Positions 6,461-12,542 of a stretch of 12,542 bases of DNA are shown here, piece by piece. The notes below the pieces were generated by a model that saw only the letters and a list, made by a program, of their open reading frames with translations, was not told the origin of the DNA and made no database searches. The number at the start of each line of letters is the position of its first letter. Position 1 is the first letter of the stretch. The stretch is from the NCBI RefSeq assembly GCF_014287585.1, contig NZ_JACOOJ010000065.1, positions 1-12,542 of the forward strand, in the 5' to 3' direction. The translations under genes and the position numbers were made by a program. The stretch is from Parabacteroides hominis (GTDB lineage: Bacteria > Bacteroidota > Bacteroidia > Bacteroidales > Tannerellaceae).

Positions 6461-6498
6461 CATTATTACCCCTGTTTTATAGCTCCCGTCCCATAAAA

Positions 6499-6578
6499 TA
6501 CAGCCTAAAGGCGAAAATTTACAGCCTATAGCCCGCACCGGAAAAGGTTATAGCCTATCCAATGATAAGTTATAGGCT
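6499..6578. repeat. Cluster of short AGCCTATAG-type direct and inverted repeats
   Basis: TACAGCCTAAAG (6499-6510), TACAGCCTATAG (6520-6531) and TATAGCCTAT (6549-6558) are direct copies. TATAGGCT (6571-6578) is an inverted copy able to pair with AGCCTATA at 6523-6530. The cluster lies between the long inverted-repeat element and the tRNA-like sequence. Its function is not apparent. Confidence 0.5.
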
Positions 6579-6682
6579 TTTACAAGACACCTGCCGACCT
6601 TTTCGCAAAGGGATGCAGACTCCTTTGAAAAAGAAAAACGACCCCTTTCCAACGCGACAAGCATTCCTTTCATCTTTAATTG

Positions 6683-6756
6683 GAATGGTTCGCCCAGCTG
6701 GTTTAGAGCACTGCCTTGACGGGGCAGAGATCGCCGGTCCGAATCCGGCAGGCCGA
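6683..6756 (+). tRNA. tRNA-Val(GAC)-like sequence, probably a pseudo-tRNA
   Basis: The anticodon arm is perfect (CTGCC 6711-6715 with GGCAG 6723-6727, loop TTGACGG, anticodon GAC at 6718-6720). The variable loop is 5 bases and the T arm is perfect (GCCGG 6733-6737 with CCGGC 6745-6749). The D arm is recognisable (GCCC 6692-6695, AGCTGG loop, GAGC 6706-6709) but has one mismatch. The T loop reads TCCGAAT, losing the usual second T. The expected acceptor strands 6683-6689 and 6750-6756 do not pair and no CCA is encoded. A shorter closing helix is possible instead (6689-6694 with 6751-6757, one bulge). It looks like a decayed tRNA or a tRNA-shaped part of a larger RNA. It could also be a relic left by integration. 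Confidence 0.42.
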
Positions 6757-6880
6757 AAGAGTCCATCAAAGCCTTGGTAGAAAAGTAAAAGTCTAAAAGA
6801 AAACCGGTTCGGAGTCAGGACGACACAGAACAGACGTTGCTTTTCACCGACACCGGCTCGCATGCGGATCTTTCCTAAAA

Positions 6881-6912
6881 AAAAAGAGACGCCGTAAATA
6901 GCATCTCTTTTT
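6881..6912 (-). terminator. Bidirectional terminator after der
   Basis: AAAAAGAGACGC (6881-6892) pairs with GCATCTCTTTTT (6901-6912) with one mismatch and an 8-base loop, only 5 bases beyond the der stop codon. The A-run at 6877-6885 gives the U-tract on the minus strand. T-runs on the other side would also stop a plus-strand RNA coming from 6200 onwards. Confidence 0.82.
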
Positions 6913-6916
6913 CTTT

Positions 6917-8230
6917 TTATTTCTCTCGAATAAATATATTAACCGGCGTTCCGGTGAAGTCCCAGTTTTCCCGAATCTTGTTTTCCAGAAAGCGCTTGTA
7001 AGGATCTTTGATCCATTGCGGCAGGTTACAGAAGAAAACAAACGAAGGAACCTGGCCGGCAGGCAACTGCGTGATATATTTGATCTTGATATATTTTCCT
7101 TTCCATGCGGGAGGCGGATAGTTCTCGATGATCGGCAGCATGATTTCGTTCAGCTTGGCTGTCGGAACACGCCGCTGGCGGTTTTCATATACCTCCTTGG
7201 CTGTTTCCAGCACTTTCAAGATACGCTGTTTAGTCAATGCCGAGATAAACAAGATCGGGAAATCGGTAAACGGAGCCAGACGTTCGCGGATCGCATCCGT
7301 AAAAGTTTCGATCACCTTTTGGCTTTTATCTTCCACCAAATCCCATTTGTTTACACAAACGACAAGCCCTTTCTTATTCTTCTGGACCAAAGAGAAGATA
7401 TTCAGGTCCTGGCTTTCGATACCACGGGTAGCATCCAGCATCAGCACGCAGACATCCGAATTCTCGATGGCGCGGATCGAACGGATCACGGAATAGTATT
7501 CCAGATCCTCGTTCACCTTCCCTTTCTTACGGATACCGGCCGTATCCACCAAATAGAAATTCAGGCCGAACTTGTTATATTTCGTGTAAATAGAATCGCG
7601 GGTCGTACCGGCAATATCCGTTACAATATGACGATCTTCACCGATAAAGGCGTTGATCAAAGAAGACTTGCCGGCATTCGGACGACCGATGATGGCAATA
7701 CGGGGCAGATCTTCTTCGAGCGCCTCCGGCTTCTCTTCCGGAAGCGTAGCAACAATCTTATCCAACAAATCGCCGGAGCAAGAACCGTTGATGGCAGAGA
7801 CACAGAACGGGTCGCCCAATCCCAATGAATAAAATTCGGCAGAAGAGGGATGCAGTTCGAAATTATCCGCTTTGTTGGCTACAACAATCACGGGTTTCTT
7901 GGCACGGCGCAGGATAGCGGCCACTTCGTTATCCAAGTCCGTCACGCCATTCATCACGTCTACGACAAACAAGATAACATCGGCTTCTTCAAGGGCGACT
8001 TTCACCTGCTTGTTTATCTCTTCTTCAAAAACATCATCCGAATTAATCACCCATCCGCCGGTGTCAATCAGCGAAAATTCTTTACCTGTCCACTCTACCT
8101 TGCCGTACTGACGGTCGCGGGTAGTTCCTGCTTCTTCGTTGACGATCGCCTGGCGCGTCTGTGTCAAACGGTTGAAGAGGGTGGACTTTCCTACGTTGGG
8201 TCTACCAACTATTGCAACAATATTTCCCAT
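6917..8230 (-). CDS. der: Ribosome biogenesis GTPase Der (EngA)
   Basis: Der is an essential GTPase with two G domains in tandem, needed for late assembly of the 50S ribosomal subunit. In this 437-residue protein the first G domain has GRPNVGKS (9-16), DTGG (57-60) and NKAD (119-122). The second has GRPNAGKS (182-189), DTAG (229-232) and NKWD (294-297). A KH-like C-terminal domain (about 350-437) binds rRNA. All nucleotide-binding motifs are intact and the length is standard. The ATG at 8230 starts [11 protein letters not shown], the usual Der N-terminus; a TTG two codons earlier (8236) is less likely. It lies 28 bases after era on the same strand and is the last gene of the block. Confidence 0.98.
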   Translation of the reverse strand: MGNIVAIVGRPNVGKSTLFNRLTQTRQAIVNEEAGTTRDRQYGKVEWTGKEFSLIDTGGWVINSDDVFEEEINKQVKVALEEADVILFVVDVMNGVTDLDNEVAAILRRAKKPVIVVANKADNFELHPSSAEFYSLGLGDPFCVSAINGSCSGDLLDKIVATLPEEKPEALEEDLPRIAIIGRPNAGKSSLINAFIGEDRHIVTDIAGTTRDSIYTKYNKFGLNFYLVDTAGIRKKGKVNEDLEYYSVIRSIRAIENSDVCVLMLDATRGIESQDLNIFSLVQKNKKGLVVCVNKWDLVEDKSQKVIETFTDAIRERLAPFTDFPILFISALTKQRILKVLETAKEVYENRQRRVPTAKLNEIMLPIIENYPPPAWKGKYIKIKYITQLPAGQVPSFVFFCNLPQWIKDPYKRFLENKIRENWDFTGTPVNIFIREK

Positions 8231-8258
8231 AAACAACTTTTTCTGTCTGTGCTGTTAA

Positions 8259-9149
8259 TTAATCCAGCTGATAACCGAAGTTCTTCAGCATGTTGTCCCG
8301 GTTACGCCAGTCTTTTTCCACTTTGACAAACATTTCCAGGAAAACCTTCTTATCAAAGAAGCGTTCGATATCCTTACGGGCCATAGCACCTACCTTTTTC
8401 AGCGCCTGGCCACGATGCCCGATGATGATTCCTTTTTGGGAATCGCGTTCAACAATGATGAGCGCCTTGATGTGAATCAGCTCGGCTTCTTCTTTAAACA
8501 GCTCAACAACGACTTCTACCGCATACGGGATCTCTTTCTGATAGTACAGGAGAATCTTCTCGCGAATGATCTCCGTCACAAAGAAACGGGCCGGCTTATC
8601 GGTAAGCGCATCTTTCTCGAAATAGGGGGGAGATTCAGGCATCAGCTCCTCCACCCTGCGTTTCACGTAATCTATATTAAAGTTCGAAAGGGCGGAGATC
8701 GGGATGATCTCGGCTTTCGGAAGAAGTTCTTTCCATTCGGCTACCAGCTTTTCCAGCTCCGGTTGTGTGGTCGTGTCGATCTTGTTAATCAGTAACAGGA
8801 CCGGACATTCCACTTTCTCGACCTTTTGGAGAAATTCTTCATTCTTGTCGATCTTTTCGACGACATCGGTTACATAAAGCAGTACATCGGCATCACCAAG
8901 TGCCGACTGCGAGAAATTAAGCATAGACTCCTGCAACTTGTAGTTCGGATGCAGGACTCCCGGCGTGTCAGAATACACGATCTGCATATCAGCGGTATTC
9001 ACGATTCCCATAATACGGTGTCGCGTTGTCTGCGCTTTCGAAGTGATGATCGAGATGCGCTCTCCCACCAGACGGTTCATCAACGTAGACTTTCCGACAT
9101 TCGGATTACCGACAATATTAACAAAGCCGGACTTATGCTTGTTTTCCAT
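8259..9149 (-). CDS. era: GTPase Era
   Basis: Era binds the 3' end of 16S rRNA and helps the 30S subunit mature, linking ribosome assembly to growth. The 296-residue product has G1 GNPNVGKS (14-21), a G2 region with TTR (41-43), G3 DTPG (61-64), G4 NKID (122-125) and G5 ISAL (151-154). A C-terminal KH domain contains the RNA-binding IIIGHRG (241-247). The chosen ATG (9149) gives [20 protein letters not shown], the normal distance to the P-loop; a longer in-frame start at 9206 would add 19 residues encoded inside fabH. The start codon lies within the last codons of fabH (17-base overlap), which suggests translational coupling. Confidence 0.98.
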   Translation of the reverse strand: MENKHKSGFVNIVGNPNVGKSTLMNRLVGERISIITSKAQTTRHRIMGIVNTADMQIVYSDTPGVLHPNYKLQESMLNFSQSALGDADVLLYVTDVVEKIDKNEEFLQKVEKVECPVLLLINKIDTTTQPELEKLVAEWKELLPKAEIIPISALSNFNIDYVKRRVEELMPESPPYFEKDALTDKPARFFVTEIIREKILLYYQKEIPYAVEVVVELFKEEAELIHIKALIIVERDSQKGIIIGHRGQALKKVGAMARKDIERFFDKKVFLEMFVKVEKDWRNRDNMLKNFGYQLD

Positions 9150-10137
9150 TATATCCCCATTTAAGATAAATTGCACCCCAAGTAAAACCGGCGCCAAAAG
9201 CGGCAAGAATCAGGTTATCGCCTTTCTTAAGCTTGTCTTCCCACTCCCAGAGGCAGATAGGAATTGTCCCGGCACTGGTATTTCCGTATTTCTGGATATT
9301 GATCATTACCTTTTCCATATCCACACCCAGACGTTTAGCTGTAGCATCGATGATACGCAGGTTTGCCTGGTGAGGCACGATCCATGAGATATCGTCGTGT
9401 GTCAGCCCGTTCCGTTCAGCGATCTCGGCAGCGACATCGGCCATATACGAAACAGCATACTTAAAGACATATTTGCCATCCTGGAAAACGAAATGTTCGC
9501 GGTTATCCACCGTCTCGTGTGAAGGAGGATAGGCAGAACCGCCTGATTTCATAATCAGATGTGAATAGCCTACGCCATCGGTACGCAGGATCGTATCCAT
9601 CACACCCACTTCTTCCGTCGTAGGTTCGAGCAACACAGCCCCGCAGGCATCGCCGAACAAAGGACAGGTAGAACGATCCTGATAGTCCGTTATAGCGGTC
9701 ATTTTATCACCGGCCACAACGATCACTTTCTTATAACGTCCCGAACGGATATAGTTGGAACCCGTTTCCAATGCATACAAAAAACCGGCACAAGCTCCCT
9801 GCAAATCGAAAGTCATTGCATTCTTGCAACCGGTATGGTAGGCTATGATGGAGGAAGTGGTCGGGAAATGATGGTCAGGCGTAGTCGTAGCCGTGAGGAT
9901 CACTTCTATCTCTTCCGGGTTCACATTTGTCTTTTCGAGTAACTGCTTCACAGCCCGTATACCCATATATGAGGTACCCATGCCCTCACCTTTCAAAATT
10001 CGGCGTTCTTTGATGCCAACACGCGTCATGATCCATTCATCCGTCGTATCCACCAACTTCGAAATCTCTTCGTTCGTCAATACGTCTTCGGGAACGTATC
10101 CGCCTACGCCTGTTATTACCGCATTTATCTTATCCAT
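9133..10137 (-). CDS. fabH: Beta-ketoacyl-ACP synthase III (FabH)
   Basis: FabH starts fatty-acid synthesis by condensing an acyl-CoA primer with malonyl-ACP in the cytoplasm. The 334-residue protein shows the complete Cys-His-Asn triad: C116 in GACAGF, H256 in VPHQAN and N286 in YGNTSAG. The C-terminal [14 protein letters not shown] is typical. It extends about seven residues past the usual end, so its last codons overlap the era start. A hairpin terminator sits 40 bases upstream of its ATG, so fabH-era-der may have their own promoter or rely on readthrough from yceD-rpmF. Many bacteria place plsX just before fabH; here it is absent. Confidence 0.97.
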   Translation of the reverse strand: MDKINAVITGVGGYVPEDVLTNEEISKLVDTTDEWIMTRVGIKERRILKGEGMGTSYMGIRAVKQLLEKTNVNPEEIEVILTATTTPDHHFPTTSSIIAYHTGCKNAMTFDLQGACAGFLYALETGSNYIRSGRYKKVIVVAGDKMTAITDYQDRSTCPLFGDACGAVLLEPTTEEVGVMDTILRTDGVGYSHLIMKSGGSAYPPSHETVDNREHFVFQDGKYVFKYAVSYMADVAAEIAERNGLTHDDISWIVPHQANLRIIDATAKRLGVDMEKVMINIQKYGNTSAGTIPICLWEWEDKLKKGDNLILAAFGAGFTWGAIYLKWGYNGKQA

Positions 10138-10176
10138 ATCTTTAAAAATAAAAAGGACTTATCCCAATTAAAAAAA

Positions 10177-10200
10177 AGCCCTAAAAAAACTTTTAGGGCT
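10177..10200 (-). terminator. Hairpin terminator or attenuator between rpmF and fabH
   Basis: AGCCCTAAAA (10177-10186) pairs perfectly with TTTTAGGGCT (10191-10200) around a 4-base loop. The A-run at 10170-10177 forms the U-tract on the minus strand. It would end the yceD-rpmF transcript, or partly attenuate readthrough into fabH. Confidence 0.8.
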
Positions 10201-10239
10201 ATTTCTTGGTTTATCAAAACTTAATCAGTTCGGATAAAC

Positions 10240-10425
10240 TTACACAGCTGCTTCTTTTTCGATAGCTAACTTACCTCTGTAATAGCCGCATTCGCCGCAT
10301 ACAGTGTGATAAATGTGCCATGCGCCGCAGTTCGGGCAAATAGCCATTGTGGGAGCGACAGCCTTGTCATGAGTTCTTCTCTTGGCTGTTCTTGTCTTAC
10401 CTTGTCTTCTTTTAGGATGTGCCAT
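10240..10425 (-). CDS. rpmF: 50S ribosomal protein L32
   Basis: A 61-residue basic protein of the large ribosomal subunit. It begins MAHPKRRQGKTRTAKRRTHD, the conserved L32 start, and carries an intact zinc-ribbon motif: C30-x2-C33 and C43-x2-C46. It therefore looks like the zinc-binding form rather than a cysteine-free paralogue. It follows yceD by 12 bases, a pairing conserved across bacteria, so the two are almost certainly co-transcribed. A hairpin terminator lies 40 bases downstream. Confidence 0.97.
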   Translation of the reverse strand: MAHPKRRQGKTRTAKRRTHDKAVAPTMAICPNCGAWHIYHTVCGECGYYRGKLAIEKEAAV

Positions 10426-10437
10426 GTTTTAATTTAT

Positions 10438-11025
10438 TTAATTGTTATCATTCTCAAGTAAACCTTTCAGACCATCCCATCTCGGATCTGTTGCCACAGG
10501 TACGTCGTCGTCGATCGTGATATCTTCTTCCACGCTATCGTCTCCGTACTCTTCATCTCCGTCGTCAGTGCTTCTGGCAGTATGCTTCTTCAGCTTGGAC
10601 GACATCGCCTTATTACATTTTCCCGGAGCATGTACATGCTTCATAGGAATAGCCAATGCAATAAATTCATACAGGAACCACGCGAGGTTAATAGCACCTT
10701 CGTCTTCCGGTATAACCACTACTTCGTCACTTTCTTCGGCATATTCTTTACCGAACTTTACCACCAGGCGATTATGCGTGTCGATTGGAATTTCCATATC
10801 GTCCAGACATCTGTCGCACGGAACCATAACAACACCTTCAATCTGAAAGTTCATTTCAAACATCATGGACGACCGTTTTACCGTGAGGTGAACCTTCACT
10901 TTGCCCTTCTGGACCTGGTCTCCGTCGATGTCCACAAAAAACTTATTCTCCAATAAATACTCGAATTCGTGTACTCCTGGAGCGAGATTTTTCAAATCTA
11001 CATTATATAATTTAAACTTTCCCAA
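10438..11025 (-). CDS. yceD: YceD/DUF177 family protein
   Basis: This encodes a 195-residue protein of the YceD (DUF177) family. The family is nearly always encoded next to rpmF and has been linked to 23S rRNA accumulation or processing, although its exact role is unsettled. Visible signs are the C70-x2-C73 pair in VPCDRC, a third cysteine in the APGKCNK loop (C137), a strongly acidic low-complexity stretch (about 154-174), and the closing DPRWDGLKGLL (180-190) typical of the family. The ATG at 11025 follows a consensus promoter box by about 25 bases. It is the first gene of a transcript with rpmF. Confidence 0.9.
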   Translation of the reverse strand: MGKFKLYNVDLKNLAPGVHEFEYLLENKFFVDIDGDQVQKGKVKVHLTVKRSSMMFEMNFQIEGVVMVPCDRCLDDMEIPIDTHNRLVVKFGKEYAEESDEVVVIPEDEGAINLAWFLYEFIALAIPMKHVHAPGKCNKAMSSKLKKHTARSTDDGDEEYGDDSVEEDITIDDDVPVATDPRWDGLKGLLENDNN

Positions 11026-11048
11026 AGCCTTTTAGTGTAAAAACCTTG

Positions 11049-11056
11049 CAAAGGTA
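11049..11056 (-). promoter_or_regulatory. Promoter box of the yceD-rpmF transcript
   Basis: On the minus strand it reads TACCTTTG, an exact match to TAnnTTTG. A TTG about 21 bases further upstream (within 11077-11080) is a plausible -33 element. The box is 23 bases before the yceD ATG. Its TGCAAAGGT (11047-11055) is repeated inverted as ACCTTTGCA at 11082-11090; whether this matters is unknown. Confidence 0.65.
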
Positions 11057-11113
11057 CGAAAAAACTAAACACAAATGCAACACCTTTGCAGTTATTTTTT
11101 ATTATCTAAGATT

Positions 11114-12268
11114 TTAGCCCTTATATTTCCGAAGCTCTATCCGGAAAGTCGTGCCTCTGCCGACTTCCGAACTCTTTACAAATATCTTTCCGCCATGATA
11201 GGATTCGATAATACGCTTTACCAGAGACAATCCCAGTCCCCAACCACGCTTCTTGGTCGTATAGCCGGGGTTGAATACGGTTTTGAACTTAGACTTGGCG
11301 ATGCCCTTCCCTGTATCGGTCACATCGATACGAACAACCTTGTCGCGTTCCTCCACCTGGAAAGTGATTTCACCCTGTCCCTCCATCGCATCGACTGCAT
11401 TTTTAGTCAGGTTCTCAATAACCCAGGCGAAAAGGGAATCATTCATCAACACCGGAACCGGTTCATCGACAAGGTGCGTATAAATCTTGACCTTCGAAGA
11501 AATACGCGTGCTCATATAGCTCAAGGCCGAACGGATAGAATTATTGATATCCACCGGGACCGGGTCCGGATTGGAACCGATCTTGGAAAAACGCTCCGCA
11601 ATCGTTTCCAGGCGCTTCACATCTTTTTCCATCTCCTCCAAGAGGGAAGGGTCTATATCTTTTGTCCGCAGGTACTCCACCCAGGCTATCAGAGACGAAA
11701 TAGGCGTTCCTAACTGATGAGCCGTCTCTTTGGACAGTCCGACCCATACTTTATTCTGTTCGGCCTTCTTCGTGCTTGCAAGCGCCAGAAAAGCGATCAC
11801 AATGAAGACGAATACAACCGTAAGCTGCGCATAAGGATAGATCAACAATCGTTTCAGGATGATAGAGTCGTCATAATAGACATATTGGAAAGTTCCATCC
11901 TCCATATCGATCACAATCGTATTTTTGCTTTTAAGCTCCTTTACCTTTGCTTTCTTAAATTCTTCCACGTCATTTTCGGGGAAGTTTATATTCTTTACGA
12001 ACATGATACTGTCTTTGTCATTACAAAGCACAACCGGGATAGTCGTATTCCCTTCCAGGATTTTCAAAACAAGAGACAAATCCACAGCCGTATTCTTGCT
12101 TGCCGTCAACCGGGTGGCTTCCGCCCACACTTCCATCTTCTGGCGTTCCTCCTGGGCCAGATCCTTTATCAGCATATCAGAGACAACAAGTGAAGCGATC
12201 GCAATCAGGATAGCTGTAAAAATAAACACAAACTTCAGCCGTTGGCGGGAATCATATATACTTTTCAT
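11114..12268 (-). CDS. Membrane sensor histidine kinase
   Basis: A 384-residue sensor kinase. Two membrane segments (about 12-32 and 142-164) flank a sensor region of about 110 residues expected in the periplasm. It has no recognisable sensor-family motif. The phosphorylated histidine is H184 in ETAHQLGTP, an H-box variant I recall as common in Bacteroidetes kinases. The ATPase domain has the N-box NLTKNAVDAM (N290), the G1 box DTGKGI (318-323) and the GWGLGLSLV G2 region (342-350), so catalysis looks intact. No response regulator is next to it in this window, so its partner is elsewhere. The ATG at 12268 places basic residues just before the first membrane segment. No consensus promoter box is seen upstream. 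The gene sits between an rRNA operon and yceD. Confidence 0.9.
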   Translation of the reverse strand: MKSIYDSRQRLKFVFIFTAILIAIASLVVSDMLIKDLAQEERQKMEVWAEATRLTASKNTAVDLSLVLKILEGNTTIPVVLCNDKDSIMFVKNINFPENDVEEFKKAKVKELKSKNTIVIDMEDGTFQYVYYDDSIILKRLLIYPYAQLTVVFVFIVIAFLALASTKKAEQNKVWVGLSKETAHQLGTPISSLIAWVEYLRTKDIDPSLLEEMEKDVKRLETIAERFSKIGSNPDPVPVDINNSIRSALSYMSTRISSKVKIYTHLVDEPVPVLMNDSLFAWVIENLTKNAVDAMEGQGEITFQVEERDKVVRIDVTDTGKGIAKSKFKTVFNPGYTTKKRGWGLGLSLVKRIIESYHGGKIFVKSSEVGRGTTFRIELRKYKG

Positions 12269-12388
12269 ATCGAAATATTCAGTCTATATATATTGAACGA
12301 GGAAAATAGAGGAATATTATACCGGGAGAAGAATAGGGATATTTAAACCAGCACTCCATAAATCGAAAAAAGCCGATTAAAATAGAAA

Positions 12389-12418
12389 AAGGAGCTAACT
12401 CTTTCGAATTAACTCCTT
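12389..12418 (-). terminator. Terminator of the rRNA operon
   Basis: AAGGAGCTAA (12389-12398) pairs with TTAACTCCTT (12409-12418), nine of ten positions. An A-rich flank at 12379-12390 makes a U-rich tail on the minus strand. It lies about 12 bases after the 5S rRNA 3' end. A second short hairpin, AATCG/CGATT (12361-12378), may reinforce it. The rest of 12269-12388 holds nothing recognisable. Confidence 0.75.
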
Positions 12419-12429
12419 CTCTGCTCTAA

Positions 12430-12539
<110 letters not shown>

Positions 12540-12542
12540 ATT

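Noticed and set aside
6284..6538. Possible small protein on the minus strand with CEPCEPCE repeats
   Set aside because: The repeats only translate the 9-base DNA repeat TTCACAGGG in the inverted-repeat element. There is no start signal or conserved domain.
6562..6863. Small reading frames on both strands around the tRNA-like sequence
   Set aside because: They read through the tRNA-like fold. Their peptide content (for example RPAGFGPAISAPSRQCSKPA) is the kind of artefact seen when tRNA DNA is translated.
11075..11713. Plus-strand reading frame of 212 codons
   Set aside because: It is antisense to the histidine kinase catalytic domain and has no recognisable features.

Overview
The window looks like a chromosomal segment of a gut Bacteroidales bacterium, most likely Parabacteroides or Bacteroides (the genus is a guess). 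The reasons are Bacteroidetes-type promoter boxes (TAnnTTTG), the near absence of Shine-Dalgarno sequences, a paired radical SAM/lipoprotein module typical of that phylum, a GH123/DUF4091 family enzyme, and the gene order yceD-rpmF-fabH-era-der. No plasmid, phage, transposase or CRISPR gene is visible.

Left part (1-2312): a minus-strand gene for a fused ABC exporter half-transporter (MsbA/MDR type). Its stop codon is followed within two bases by a perfect hairpin. About 290 bases of hairpin-rich, gene-free DNA come next, then a terminator.

Middle (2313-6160): a divergent intergenic region carries a palindromic 22-bp repeat array and a 35-bp near-perfect palindrome that covers a canonical -10 box. 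This promoter drives a plus-strand module. It encodes a small lipoprotein and, overlapping it by 4 bases, a radical SAM/SPASM enzyme. A 109-base gap with a 13-bp inverted repeat separates these from a secreted GH123/DUF4091 glycosidase-like protein. A strong bidirectional hairpin terminator ends the region.

Gene-poor stretch (6160-6916): there is no convincing protein gene. It holds a plus-strand promoter-like box, a 202-bp element with 30-bp terminal inverted repeats and nested internal repeats, a cluster of AGCCTATAG-type repeats, and a tRNA-Val(GAC)-like sequence with no normal acceptor stem. A terminator shared with der closes it.

Right part (6917-12542): all minus strand. From the right edge: the 5S rRNA end of an rRNA operon and its terminator; a membrane sensor histidine kinase with no adjacent response regulator; then a housekeeping block of YceD/DUF177, ribosomal protein L32, a hairpin terminator, FabH, Era and Der. 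This block couples ribosome and rRNA maturation (L32, YceD, Era, Der) with the start of fatty-acid synthesis (FabH). The plsX gene found between rpmF and fabH in many other bacteria is absent.

The most interesting parts are the lipoprotein/radical SAM pair with its palindromic promoter, and the 6190-6912 stretch, which could encode an undescribed structured RNA or a small non-autonomous repeat element.
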